A stretch of 64,000 nucleotides of DNA from Candidatus Nitrosopelagicus sp. (lineage in GTDB: Archaea; Thermoproteota; Nitrososphaeria; Nitrososphaerales; Nitrosopumilaceae): positions 83,868 through 147,867 of the forward strand of contig JAOLYB010000002.1 of the NCBI GenBank assembly GCA_028343215.1. Direction: 5' to 3'. Within the stretch, counting starts at the first letter, position 1, and the number at the start of each line of letters is the position of its first letter. Shown in pieces: positions 30,082 to 39,533 of the stretch. Position numbers and translations under genes: made by a program. The notes beneath the pieces are model-generated. The model was not told the origin of the DNA. It saw only the letters and a list, made by a program, of their open reading frames with translations, and ran no database searches.

Positions 30082-30963
30082 TTAGATCTGCTTAAACTCC
30101 ACTATATTATAAAAATAAGAACCATTAGTTTCTAGCGCATTTTTTTCCGGAACTTTCTCAAGACCAAATGCCTTTGATTCTAAGGCAGATTGAGCGGCTC
30201 CGCCTGCAAAGGATAGAGCCCATAGAAAGTCTTTTTCTTTTAACATAGTGCAAACAAATGTAGAACAAAAAATATCTCCAATTCCAGTTGTATCAGTCAG
30301 ATTAATTTTTGGTAAGTGAATTGTATACAATTTATCTTTTACAAGTAAAGATATTTCTTGTTTATTTGTATAAATTACATATTCAATTCCAAGTTTTTGT
30401 AATTGTTTAATTCCATCATTACCTGTAAGACCAGTTAGCGCATGTAATTCATCAGGATTCATCTTGATAGCATTTATGTTGTTAAGATCAAGCGAAGTTC
30501 TTTTTAGAGAGATTTCATTGTTGGAATTTTTTTCTCTTAGAAAACCTTGAGGATCTAAAAAGGTGAAATTATCAGAATTTTTAATTTGCGAATATGTTTC
30601 TAAAGAAATTTCATTAAATACAGGACTGATTATTACTCCATCATTATCATTTTCTATAAAATTAATTTTATCACACATATTTTCTACGAAGAGTTTTCTA
30701 TCAGAACCATTTAGTTCAATTTTAAATCGAGTAGTAGATTGGGAAGACAATGCATCAGGAATATTGATTTTATTTTCTTTGAAAAATTCCTCTAAAGGAT
30801 AATTTGGACCGAATTTGGTGTATAGATTAACATCATGTTTTTGTTTTCGTGCAGTTAATGAGCAATAACTAGCAGGACCTCCAGGCGCATCATATTGTTC
30901 ATTTTCATAAATAATTGTGTCCATCGTACAATGAGAAAATATTCCAACTTTCATAATGAGCAA
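30082..30963 (-). CDS. PfkB/ribokinase family sugar kinase
   Basis: C-terminal TDTTGIGDIFCSTFV; N-terminal GGPASY. Confidence 0.82.
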   Translation of the reverse strand: MLIMKVGIFSHCTMDTIIYENEQYDAPGGPASYCSLTARKQKHDVNLYTKFGPNYPLEEFFKENKINIPDALSSQSTTRFKIELNGSDRKLFVENMCDKINFIENDNDGVIISPVFNEISLETYSQIKNSDNFTFLDPQGFLREKNSNNEISLKRTSLDLNNINAIKMNPDELHALTGLTGNDGIKQLQKLGIEYVIYTNKQEISLLVKDKLYTIHLPKINLTDTTGIGDIFCSTFVCTMLKEKDFLWALSFAGGAAQSALESKAFGLEKVPEKNALETNGSYFYNIVEFKQI

Positions 30964-30978
30964 AAATTGTGTTTTGTA

Positions 30979-31083
30979 CTACTTATTTGAATCCTTATTT
31001 GCACAATCAGAGCAAAGTGTTTTTCCTTTAACAAATTTAACTTCAATATTAGAAGCAAGACAATTTTCACACAGTCCAGTCAT
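30979..31083 (-). CDS. 34-aa zinc-ribbon-like microprotein (two CxxC)
   Basis: Manual translation: MTGLCENCLASNIEVKFVKGKTLCSDCANKDSNK*. Confidence 0.6.
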   Translation of the reverse strand: MTGLCENCLASNIEVKFVKGKTLCSDCANKDSNK

Positions 31084-31137
31084 AATTCGTAATTATTCTT
31101 GATCTTTAAATTGTTTTTTTGAGAGATAATATCTCAC

Positions 31138-31145
31138 TTTATATA
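31138..31145 (+). promoter_or_regulatory. TATA box (TTTATATA) upstream of rps26e
   Basis: Centre about 26 nt upstream of the ATG at 31167, consistent with leaderless transcription. Confidence 0.65.
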
Positions 31146-31166
31146 TCGAAGATTTGAATTTCTAAC

Positions 31167-31457
31167 ATGCCATCAAAACGTGCAAGTAGAGGTAGACGAA
31201 AAGGAGGAAAAGGTTCGTCAGGTACAATCCAATGTGTAAATTGCGCAGGAACTGTTCCAAAAGATAAAGCAAAAAAAGTTACTTCACGTCTAAGCCTAGT
31301 AGAACATCAATTAGCGAAAGAATTACGTGCACAAGGAGCATACATTGCTGCACCGAAAGTTACAAAATGGTATTGTATTTCATGTGCAATACATTTCAAA
31401 GTTCTAAAGATTCGTTCAGCAGATCAGAGACGTAAACATACAAAACTTCGTGGATAA
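31167..31457 (+). CDS. rps26e: 30S ribosomal protein S26e
   Basis: CVNCAGTVPKDKAKK...WYCISCAIHFKVLKIRSADQRRKH. Confidence 0.93.
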   Translation: MPSKRASRGRRKGGKGSSGTIQCVNCAGTVPKDKAKKVTSRLSLVEHQLAKELRAQGAYIAAPKVTKWYCISCAIHFKVLKIRSADQRRKHTKLRG

Positions 31458-32024
31458 TTATCTATTTTTCATTAAAACTAAAATTCTTTGAGCTAAAGTT
31501 ATTCCTGCAATAATTATTACAATTATTACTGCAATCTCCATAAAACCAATCATTCCTATTATAGCAATAACAAGTAACCTTTCTGCACGTTCACCAATTC
31601 CAATTCCTTGCATCTTTATTCCTGCAGCATCGGCCTTTGCACGTGCATAACTAACCAATAACGAAAGAGTGATGGCTGCAAATACCAAATATGGTTCAGT
31701 ATAATTTCCGATTAAAATTCCAAAAAAGATTGCAACTTCGGCAATTTTATCAAATATAGAATCTAGAAACCCACCAGATTTTGACATTTTATTTGCATAA
31801 CGAGCAACCTGGCCATCAACAATATCAAAGAAACCAGAAGCCAATAATGCAATTCCACCTAAAAGTAATGAATATTCAAATCCAATTCCATAAATTATTG
31901 ATGCAACAAATGCTAATGCAAGACCTATGCCAGTAAATACATTTGGAGACAATCCCGTAGCTGCAAAAGATTTTCCAATTTTTTGTAATACCGGTTTTAA
32001 AGAATCACGTAAGTTATTTAACAA
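31458..32024 (-). CDS. CDP-alcohol phosphatidyltransferase (archaetidyl transferase family)
   Basis: DIVDGQVARYANKMSKSGGFLDSIFDK signature. Confidence 0.92.
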   Translation of the reverse strand: MLNNLRDSLKPVLQKIGKSFAATGLSPNVFTGIGLALAFVASIIYGIGFEYSLLLGGIALLASGFFDIVDGQVARYANKMSKSGGFLDSIFDKIAEVAIFFGILIGNYTEPYLVFAAITLSLLVSYARAKADAAGIKMQGIGIGERAERLLVIAIIGMIGFMEIAVIIVIIIAGITLAQRILVLMKNR

Positions 32025-32033
32025 TACATTTCC

Positions 32034-32900
32034 TCACTTTTGATTCATTGCAAGTATTATTGAAATCATTCTTGCAGCTAAAGACGCAGTAGCACCATTA
32101 TCAAACATAGGATTCAATTCAACAATATCCGTAGCTTTAATTTTTTTATTTTTTAAAGCAACTACCATATCATGTAATTCACGAGAAGTAATTCCAATTG
32201 CTTCAGGATTTCCAACACCAGGAGCAAAAGCCGGATCTAAGACATCAAGATCAATACTAACATATAGATTTTCAAATTTTTCAGTTAATTTTTCTAATAA
32301 TTTTGGACCATTACCATGTTTGATTTCAGAGTCAGATATAGTTTGAATGTTATTTTCAGTAAGAAATTCTAATTCTTCTTTTACAAATGCACGAGCTCCA
32401 ACGTGAATTATATTTTCAGGACCACGTTCTTCAACAATTCTTCTCAAATATGCAGCATGACTTAATTTAGTACCGGCATATTCATCTCTCAGATCATAAT
32501 GTGCATCAAACACAACATATCCGGTATCTTTAGGATAGCTCAAGTAACTACCATAAGTAAGTGAATGTTCACCTCCAAGAATTATTAATTGATTTGATGT
32601 ATCTTTCAATTCACTCGTAGTTTTTCTAACCATATCAATCATATTTTGAGCAACAACTGTATGTTCTAGATTTCCCAAATCTTTAATGTTAACTTGTTCT
32701 AAATCAACACCAAACTCTGGCATAAAAATTTCAATATTGTTAAACGCATCACGAATTACATCCGGGCCAAAACGACATCCAGGTTTGTATGAATGAGTTG
32801 AATCAAATGGAATTCCAAATAATGTTGCTATAGGTTCAGAATCATCTGCAGGAGAAATAATCTTTGGAGAACTAGTTAGATACAAATCAGAGTAACTCAT
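32034..32900 (-). CDS. speB: Agmatinase/arginase (ureohydrolase) family protein
   Basis: GGEHSLTYG...VVFDAHYDLRDEY...SIDLDVLDPAFAPGVGNPE. Confidence 0.9.
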   Translation of the reverse strand: MSYSDLYLTSSPKIISPADDSEPIATLFGIPFDSTHSYKPGCRFGPDVIRDAFNNIEIFMPEFGVDLEQVNIKDLGNLEHTVVAQNMIDMVRKTTSELKDTSNQLIILGGEHSLTYGSYLSYPKDTGYVVFDAHYDLRDEYAGTKLSHAAYLRRIVEERGPENIIHVGARAFVKEELEFLTENNIQTISDSEIKHGNGPKLLEKLTEKFENLYVSIDLDVLDPAFAPGVGNPEAIGITSRELHDMVVALKNKKIKATDIVELNPMFDNGATASLAARMISIILAMNQK

Positions 32901-32941
32901 TATACAGATTTCAATTCACTTTAAAATAAAGTAATGCCCAA

Positions 32942-33028
32942 TTAATCAGACTGGCATGAAGAATCATCACATAAACAAAAATTATGAGATTCGCCACAAT
33001 CAGTGCAGATTAGTAACTTTCCATGCAT
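32942..33028 (-). CDS. 28-aa Cys-rich microprotein
   Basis: Manual translation: MHGKLLICTDCGESHNFCLCDDSSCQSD*. Confidence 0.4.
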   Translation of the reverse strand: MHGKLLICTDCGESHNFCLCDDSSCQSD

Positions 33029-33084
33029 AAGTTATATTTACAGAATTTGTATTTAACCGCAAAGAAGGAATGATAAATCATCCA

Positions 33085-34956
33085 TTAAACTTGGATAATT
33101 GGTCTTTTTGATAGAAGTGGAGGCAAGTTTAGAGTTGAATGGGGTTTGCCATCATTTTGTTTAGTGATTTCTTCTACAAAATTATCAAATGATATTTCTC
33201 TTACATCACGTTGCGTTCTATCACGAACACTTAGATTCTCAGAGCCAACCTCTTTTTCTCCAATTACAAGTACATATCTAATCCATTCTTTTTCAGATTC
33301 ACGAATGCGTTTTCCAATGGATTCATTTCGGTCATCAATGTCTACACGAATATTTTGTGCAGTTAGTTTTTCAGAAAGTTTTTGTGAAAATTCTAAGAAA
33401 TCATCTGTTAGAGGAATTATGCGGACTTGCGTTGGAGCAAGCCACAATGGGAACATTGGTTTTCTTCCTTCTTTAGCATCAGTAGCACATTTTTCAAGTA
33501 ATGTATACATTACACGTTCAATTGCACCACTAGGAGAATTATGTAAAATAATTGGATTTATTGTTGAGTTATTTTCATCAACGAACTCAATTCCATATCT
33601 TTTACCATTTTCAACATCAATCTGATCAGTAGATAATGCAGATGCTTTTCCTGAGTTGTCTACATAGTTGAATTCCCATTTTAAGACAAAATAGAAAAAT
33701 CGTTCCTTCCACATTTCAATAAGTACTGGTTTATCTAATTTTTTTACCATCTCTAGTATCAAATCTTTATTTTCATTGTAGAAATCTTCAGTGAAACGAA
33801 TTGCCATTTCATAATCTTCATGTTTAATTCCCACATTTGATAAAACATCACGGGATAGATCAAACCGTTTTCTAAATTCAGATATAGCTTGTGGGATATC
33901 TTTACAGAAAGCATGACAGTCAGGCATTGTAAATGCACGTAACCGTCTAAGACCAACTAATTCCCCAGACTGTTCACGTCTAAAGCTGTAACGAGTTAAT
34001 TCATACAATCTATACGGTAAATTTTTGTAAGACATTTGAAAGTCATGTGCCATTAAAAATTGTCCAAAACATGCTGCAAATCTTAGAAATAGTTTTTTTC
34101 CATCGGCATCAATATTGTATTGTCTTGCAGGAAATCGATTGAAATAACTTTCCATACTAGGATGATGTGAGTCATACATTATCGGAGTCTCAACCTCATA
34201 ACCACCATATTCTTTAACTTTATTTGTAACGAATTGTTCCAATAGTCCTTTTATCAAACGACCGTTTGGAAAGTAGCGCATATTCCCATGATCAGATGCA
34301 GATTCATAATCTGCAATAGCCAATTTTTTCATTAATGCTACATGTGGAGGAGGTTCATCAACCTTTCGTTTTTTATCAGATTCATATTTTGCAAGAATTT
34401 CTAATTTTTTATGTTTTGAAAAGTTGAACTTATCAAACTCGACCATTGTTCCATCAGGAGATAGAATAAACCAGTATGATTTTATTTTTGATTCAGATTC
34501 TAATGCAGTAGAAGTTTGTTCTTTTTTATCACTTGCAGTAATTACTTTGGAACTCTCAGCAAGAGGGTGACCTTTTACTTTTACATTGTATGATTTTGTC
34601 CAACCAAAAGGTGCACGACTGACTTCTAGTTCAGATGAGTTAATTTCCATTAATTTAAGCAAAGACAATGCAGTCGATGGAGCAGACAAATCAGAGCTTA
34701 GATGCGCATATGGATACAGTAATAATTTCTTACAACCAATTTTTTCCATAGACTCTTTTATTTGCGAAATTGCATCAAGAGCTACGTTATCATCATCTCC
34801 ATTTTCAACAGCTACAAAACAAACAACAACCTCATCTATTGATACAGGTTTTGGATCAATATCTTCAGCGGATTTTATTTCTTTTTTTGTAGCCTCATAT
34901 GAGATATTATCACAATGTAGTTGCAAGATTCGCATAATGACTGGAATATTTGCCAC
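33085..34956 (-). CDS. thrS: Threonyl-tRNA synthetase (archaeal type)
   Basis: N-terminal archaeal editing domain MRILQLHCDNISYEA; class II motifs; LAPTQVRIIPL anticodon-binding domain. Confidence 0.95.
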   Translation of the reverse strand: MANIPVIMRILQLHCDNISYEATKKEIKSAEDIDPKPVSIDEVVVCFVAVENGDDDNVALDAISQIKESMEKIGCKKLLLYPYAHLSSDLSAPSTALSLLKLMEINSSELEVSRAPFGWTKSYNVKVKGHPLAESSKVITASDKKEQTSTALESESKIKSYWFILSPDGTMVEFDKFNFSKHKKLEILAKYESDKKRKVDEPPPHVALMKKLAIADYESASDHGNMRYFPNGRLIKGLLEQFVTNKVKEYGGYEVETPIMYDSHHPSMESYFNRFPARQYNIDADGKKLFLRFAACFGQFLMAHDFQMSYKNLPYRLYELTRYSFRREQSGELVGLRRLRAFTMPDCHAFCKDIPQAISEFRKRFDLSRDVLSNVGIKHEDYEMAIRFTEDFYNENKDLILEMVKKLDKPVLIEMWKERFFYFVLKWEFNYVDNSGKASALSTDQIDVENGKRYGIEFVDENNSTINPIILHNSPSGAIERVMYTLLEKCATDAKEGRKPMFPLWLAPTQVRIIPLTDDFLEFSQKLSEKLTAQNIRVDIDDRNESIGKRIRESEKEWIRYVLVIGEKEVGSENLSVRDRTQRDVREISFDNFVEEITKQNDGKPHSTLNLPPLLSKRPIIQV

Positions 34957-34989
34957 AACTTATAATTTGCTTAGAGAATATCATATATT

Positions 34990-35115
34990 GTGAAAGAAAA
35001 GAAAGATAAGAATCACAAACATTTTGCAAATGATGATCCCACAAAGTTTGATGAAAAAAGTGCAGAAGATATAGCAAAAGAAGCAATAAAAAAATTCAAA
35101 TCATTAAACAGTTAA
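34990..35115 (+). CDS. 41-aa charged microprotein, GTG start
   Basis: Manual translation: (V/M)KEKKDKNHKHFANDDPTKFDEKSAEDIAKEAIKKFKSLNS*. Confidence 0.4.
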   Translation: MKEKKDKNHKHFANDDPTKFDEKSAEDIAKEAIKKFKSLNS

Positions 35116-35360
35116 CTAAACCCTGCACCAAATTCATCACCTTTGGTTAAAGGATCAATATCTTTAGCATTTTTCATTGCAATGTACAAAAATGCTTCAT
35201 TAACTACCTCTTCAGTATTTGAAATATCTACACCCAAAGTAATTGCAAATTTTTGTAAATACTCAAGCGTTTCAGAGGATGGTTCATCTGTAGGAATTTT
35301 TTCTTCAGTGATCTTTAATGCAATTTTATCAATACACTGATTCCTAAAACTGTCGTCCAA
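35112..35360 (-). CDS. Hypothetical protein
   Basis: ORF, 82 aa, convergent 4-nt overlap with previous. Confidence 0.5.
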   Translation of the reverse strand: MDDSFRNQCIDKIALKITEEKIPTDEPSSETLEYLQKFAITLGVDISNTEEVVNEAFLYIAMKNAKDIDPLTKGDEFGAGFS

Positions 35361-35393
35361 CGTAAAGATATAAAATCACTGTGTAATAAACAA

Positions 35394-35561
35394 TCAAGAT
35401 TCGTTTTCATCATGTCCAATAACATGTTTTTCACAATAATAGAGATCATTCATGTTACAGTAATATGAACAATCATTATCACATAATGCACATTTTGGTT
35501 TTTTATCATCAGTAGATAATTTGTAATGATAGTTTTTACTTTTCAATTTTTTCAAGTTCAT
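35394..35561 (-). CDS. 55-aa Cys/His-rich microprotein
   Basis: Manual translation: MNLKKLKSKNYHYKLSTDDKKPKCALCDNDCSYYCNMNDLYYCEKHVIGHDENES*. Confidence 0.55.
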   Translation of the reverse strand: MNLKKLKSKNYHYKLSTDDKKPKCALCDNDCSYYCNMNDLYYCEKHVIGHDENES

Positions 35562-35883
35562 TTTTTAATGAAATTAAACTACGAAGTATTAATCCAGATA
35601 AACCTAAATTTTGTATAAGCATAGTTGCAGAATCATTTAATGCATCATCCCCTCTATAACCCTCATCATAAAGTATTTCGATTTGGCCTTGATCTGTATC
35701 AACTAACGCAGTGATAATTGAATATTCCCCCAAATTTTGATCTGTTTTGATTCTATAGTGTAACAACTCAATTTTTTTAATCTCCACGCCATCTTGTGTT
35801 ATTTTTCCATCAGAAAAAATCAAATTTCTATCATCAGGTTCACGTTCAATTCTTTTTGAATCAGGAATATCGACAAATTTCAT
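35536..35883 (-). CDS. Hypothetical protein
   Basis: ORF, 115 aa. Confidence 0.55.
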   Translation of the reverse strand: MKFVDIPDSKRIEREPDDRNLIFSDGKITQDGVEIKKIELLHYRIKTDQNLGEYSIITALVDTDQGQIEILYDEGYRGDDALNDSATMLIQNLGLSGLILRSLISLKNELEKIEK

Positions 35884-35940
35884 ATTTTAAAATTATAAAT
35901 TAACGTATTAAAAGAAATGAAAAGCTTATAACGCATTTAC

Positions 35941-36360
35941 TTGTTAAACTCTTTTGTTATGGACTACGGTAAACTTTGTAATGCATTACTAGATTCAAAT
36001 GAAAAGATCCGCTATGTAGGTGTATACAATTCCTTCAGTGGAGATGTTTATGAGAAAATGCAGAATGGGACAGCACGGCATTTTGATAAAGATCAAACAA
36101 AAAAATCCATGACTCAAGCAATTATGCGATGGAAAACACGTAAACAATTTTCATCAGAAATTGGAGAACCAGAATTTGCTATGACAAGATATGAAAAAGT
36201 GAATAGAATAACCATGGCATGTGGAAAAGACGGACTATTGATGTTTAGTACAGAAGTTGATGTACACCTTTGCGATATAATCGATGATGTGACAAAGATG
36301 GTAAAAGAACACGTTGGAGAATCAGATAACGATGACGGTTCACGTAACATTAGATCCTAA
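35941..36360 (+). CDS. Conserved hypothetical protein (DUF6659-like), paralogue of 77-463
   Basis: DYGKLCNALLDSNEKIRYVGVYNSFSGDVYEKM. Confidence 0.65.
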   Translation: MLNSFVMDYGKLCNALLDSNEKIRYVGVYNSFSGDVYEKMQNGTARHFDKDQTKKSMTQAIMRWKTRKQFSSEIGEPEFAMTRYEKVNRITMACGKDGLLMFSTEVDVHLCDIIDDVTKMVKEHVGESDNDDGSRNIRS

Positions 36361-36393
36361 AAGCTTATTTTAGTTATATTACAAAATTTTTAT

Positions 36394-37500
36394 GTGAATC
36401 ACCACCATTTTGAAGGAAAAGACATACCTCACATCAAACTTGATTCTAAAACAACAGTAAAAGAATTAGTTGAAATTTATGCAAATTCAGGATTTAACGC
36501 AAGACAATTAGGAGAGGCTGCAAAATTATATCAAAAAATGATTCACGAGAATGCAACTATTTGTTTAACTGTTGCAGGTGCAATGACACCCGTAGGATTT
36601 GGGGGAATTATTAAAACACTTTTAGAAAAAGGATTTGTAGATTGGATTGTTACAACAGGTGCAAATGTATATCATGAAGATCATTTTGCATGGGGATTGC
36701 CAGTAAAACAAGGTCATTTTGAAGTTGACGATAACATATTGTATGAAAAAGAAATTGTGAGAATTAGAGATGTGTATGTTAAATTTTACGAGACATTAGA
36801 ACTAGAAGATAATATAATTCAGAATATGTTTAAAGACAAATTTTCAGAAAAATCATTTACAACTGCAGAATTTTGTAACGTATTAGGAAGAATTAGTAAA
36901 GAAAAATCAAAATTTCCTGAAAAAAGTTTCCTTACAACCGCGTATGAATTAGACGTTCCAGTATACGTATCAACACTAAAAGATTCATCTCTTGCAATGA
37001 ATTTAGCAGTACATAGATTAAAAAATAAACAATTCAATTTAGACTTCGTTAGAGAGATTATCGAACAAGCAGCAATTGTTTACAATTCAAAAAAATCAGG
37101 CATTTTAGAGCTTGGAGGAGGAGTTCCAAAAAATACAGCGCAGCAAACTGGCCCATTGTTAGATCAAATTTTAAGAAAAGATCATGGAGGGCAAAATTAC
37201 ATTATTCAGATTACAGACGCGCGACCAGATACAGGAGGATTGTCAGGTGCAACATTACAAGAAGGAAAGAGTTGGGGGAAAGTAAAAGATTCACATGAAG
37301 ATTTGATTACAGTGTACACAGATTCTACAATTGCATTTCCCATGTTAGCACTTTATGCATTATCAAATGAGGAACCTAGAGAACAAAAAAGAATTTATAA
37401 AAAATTAGGTAATTATTATGATACACTACAAGAATCAGCTAATAATACTCCAGACAAATTTGCTGATATTCTAAAAAAATCCGATATAAACCTGGATTAA
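36394..37500 (+). CDS. dys: Deoxyhypusine synthase family protein
   Basis: LTVAGAMTPVGFGGIIKTLLEKGFVDWIVTTGANVYHEDHFAWG. Confidence 0.88.
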   Translation: MNHHHFEGKDIPHIKLDSKTTVKELVEIYANSGFNARQLGEAAKLYQKMIHENATICLTVAGAMTPVGFGGIIKTLLEKGFVDWIVTTGANVYHEDHFAWGLPVKQGHFEVDDNILYEKEIVRIRDVYVKFYETLELEDNIIQNMFKDKFSEKSFTTAEFCNVLGRISKEKSKFPEKSFLTTAYELDVPVYVSTLKDSSLAMNLAVHRLKNKQFNLDFVREIIEQAAIVYNSKKSGILELGGGVPKNTAQQTGPLLDQILRKDHGGQNYIIQITDARPDTGGLSGATLQEGKSWGKVKDSHEDLITVYTDSTIAFPMLALYALSNEEPREQKRIYKKLGNYYDTLQESANNTPDKFADILKKSDINLD

Positions 37501-37577
37501 GATTTTTTGTTAGCTTTTCTACGTGCTGCTTTCTGATCTGCAAATCGTGCATGTTTTCCATCTTTTCTTTTACCCAT
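37497..37577 (-). CDS. 26-aa basic microprotein
   Basis: Manual translation: MGKRKDGKHARFADQKAARRKANKKS*; overlaps the dys stop codon. Confidence 0.35.
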   Translation of the reverse strand: MGKRKDGKHARFADQKAARRKANKKS

Positions 37578-37641
37578 GAACAATCGAGAATCTTTTTCAA
37601 TGTAAATGATTCGGTATGAAAAAAATTAAAAGTCCTTATTT

Positions 37642-37968
37642 TTGAAACATTTTATGGGAAAAATGTTTTCAATCATAATAATTGCAGTAGCAATTATTGG
37701 ATTTTCATCTTCAGCATATTTTTTCAGCGAGACAAATATCACTATAGAAAGTCCCATATCCATGGAATTTCAAAATAATAGTTCCTTAATGCAAGAAATA
37801 GAATCCTGTATTGAACAGAATTTAGCAGGTGAAAGCTCCGTCGCATTAAATTCATTCAATACAAACATGTTGTTGACGTTAAAACAGACTGCAATGGAAA
37901 CTGATGATGAAAATGAGTTAGAGCAAATTAAACAGAAACTTTACACACTAACTAATTGTGAACCTTAG
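37642..37968 (+). CDS. Hypothetical secreted/membrane-anchored protein
   Basis: N-terminal TM SIIIIAVAIIGFSSSAYFF. Confidence 0.55.
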   Translation: MKHFMGKMFSIIIIAVAIIGFSSSAYFFSETNITIESPISMEFQNNSSLMQEIESCIEQNLAGESSVALNSFNTNMLLTLKQTAMETDDENELEQIKQKLYTLTNCEP

Positions 37969-37969
37969 A

Positions 37970-38182
37970 TTAACCTCTATCATATCTGGCACGTTCCAGT
38001 GAACGGTCATCTTTTGTTGCTTTTTTCCATTCTTTGTAATGTTCTTTACATAAACCGGATTTCTTACCAGATGAGTTAAGACGTAATCCAGCATCCTCAA
38101 CTTTTTTTGTATTAAGAGAACGTGCCGCATCAGCATCACAGCCATCTACATTACATTTTGTGCCTTTTGAAACAATACCCAT
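37970..38182 (-). CDS. Small zinc-finger-like protein
   Basis: KCNVDGCDADAARSL...GLCKEHYKEWKKATK. Confidence 0.6.
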   Translation of the reverse strand: MGIVSKGTKCNVDGCDADAARSLNTKKVEDAGLRLNSSGKKSGLCKEHYKEWKKATKDDRSLERARYDRG

Positions 38183-38238
38183 TGTAATAACAACAATTCA
38201 ACTCTTAATAAAGTTGAAATAAAGAAAAATTTTGTTCG

Positions 38239-38248
38239 TTTATAAATA
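38239..38248 (+). promoter_or_regulatory. TATA box (TTTATAAATA) upstream of rps25e
   Basis: Centre about 26 nt upstream of the ATG at 38269. Confidence 0.65.
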
Positions 38249-38268
38249 GCAATTATTGATGTGAGAAT

Positions 38269-38568
38269 ATGGGAAGTAAGAACAAATCCGTCTCATCAAA
38301 TGAGAAATCACAAAGTGGAAAGGATAAGACAAAAAAAGATAAGAAAGATCATAGTGAGAAAAAAGAGGTCGATGTATTCATCAACGAAGAACAAGCTAGT
38401 AAGATAGTTAAATCATCGAAAGTAATTACGATTCAAGATTTAGCAAGACAAGCGAATGTAAAAATTTCAACTGCCAACGCATTTCTTAAAAAAGCATTAT
38501 CAGAAGGAACTGTCAAAAAGGTAGGTGGATTTAGTGGTCACTATATCTATCAACCAGTTTCACAATAG
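38269..38568 (+). CDS. rps25e: 30S ribosomal protein S25e
   Basis: Lys-rich N-terminus; SSKVITIQDLARQANVKISTANAFLKKALSEGTVKKVGGFSGHYIYQ. Confidence 0.9.
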   Translation: MGSKNKSVSSNEKSQSGKDKTKKDKKDHSEKKEVDVFINEEQASKIVKSSKVITIQDLARQANVKISTANAFLKKALSEGTVKKVGGFSGHYIYQPVSQ

Positions 38569-38936
38569 ATAGAAACTTCATCACCAGAATTAACATTCAA
38601 TAATTCATCACTATTTTCAATAATTTTTCCTATCGGGATTAGATCTTTTCCAACCTTTGCATCCTTATAGAAAAAACAAAATGCATGACCTACAGATAAG
38701 AATGCAATATCACCTTTTTTGAATTCTTTTCGTGTGCGTTCACCACCAGATTCAATATGAGATTCAACGTAAACACCACTAGTACCAAGCTTGTGAATTG
38801 TCCCATTTACTGGCAATGAGCGAATTATTGTTCCAACTAAAGAAGGAGAAAGATGACGTTTTAGTTCACATTTGATTTTAGATTTACCGGTTATTTCCAA
38901 AATTACTTGTGATTTTGATACAGATCCACCATCCAT
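38550..38936 (-). CDS. Cyclophilin-like fold protein (TM1367/DUF369-like)
   Basis: IIRSLPVNGTIHKLGTSGVYVESHIE...FKKGDIAFLSVGHAFCFFYKD...LIPIGKI. Confidence 0.6.
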   Translation of the reverse strand: MDGGSVSKSQVILEITGKSKIKCELKRHLSPSLVGTIIRSLPVNGTIHKLGTSGVYVESHIESGGERTRKEFKKGDIAFLSVGHAFCFFYKDAKVGKDLIPIGKIIENSDELLNVNSGDEVSIYCETG

Positions 38937-38942
38937 TATGGA

Positions 38943-39533
38943 ATGTACAGCTTTGGATTATATATTGGCATTTTTCAATTAGTTTACTTGTCTGAGCCTG
39001 AAGAAACACCAATTACAACTGAAAAAAAAGAAGAAGAACCAGCTCCATTAGTTCCAGAAGCAAAAATTGATGAAATAATACAACCAGATACGGAAGAGAT
39101 TGATCCTGATGCAGAAGTTAGCATTCATGCAACAATGGAAAAAGCAATTGAAAATTATAGAAAAATCAAAGAAGGAAAATTAGAATTAACAGATAAACAA
39201 CTAGAGGATTTAGAAAAAGAATGTGAAGTAATACGACAAAGAGACATTATTGACGTTGACGTGCAACATGAATCAATTGAATTAAGTTCAGATGGAAAAA
39301 TATTGATGGGACCACCAACATTGACGAGATTTGAAAAAGCAAGAATTATGGGAGCACGAGCATTACAATTATCATTAGGGGCACCACCATTCATAGACAT
39401 ACCTGTAAACGCTGCAACATCGCTAGACATATCAATGAAAGAATTAGAGGAACGAGTCATTCCAATTACAATAAGACGTGTTTTGCCTAATGGTGATTAC
39501 CAAAACATACCATTGTTAGATTTTAAAGAATAG
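38943..39533 (+). CDS. rpoK: RNA polymerase subunit K (Rpb6/omega) with long acidic N-terminal extension
   Basis: C-terminal TRFEKARIMGARALQLSLGAPPFIDIP...DISMKELEERVIPITIRRVLPNGDYQNIPL; true start probably near SEPEETPITTEK. Confidence 0.85.
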   Translation: MYSFGLYIGIFQLVYLSEPEETPITTEKKEEEPAPLVPEAKIDEIIQPDTEEIDPDAEVSIHATMEKAIENYRKIKEGKLELTDKQLEDLEKECEVIRQRDIIDVDVQHESIELSSDGKILMGPPTLTRFEKARIMGARALQLSLGAPPFIDIPVNAATSLDISMKELEERVIPITIRRVLPNGDYQNIPLLDFKE

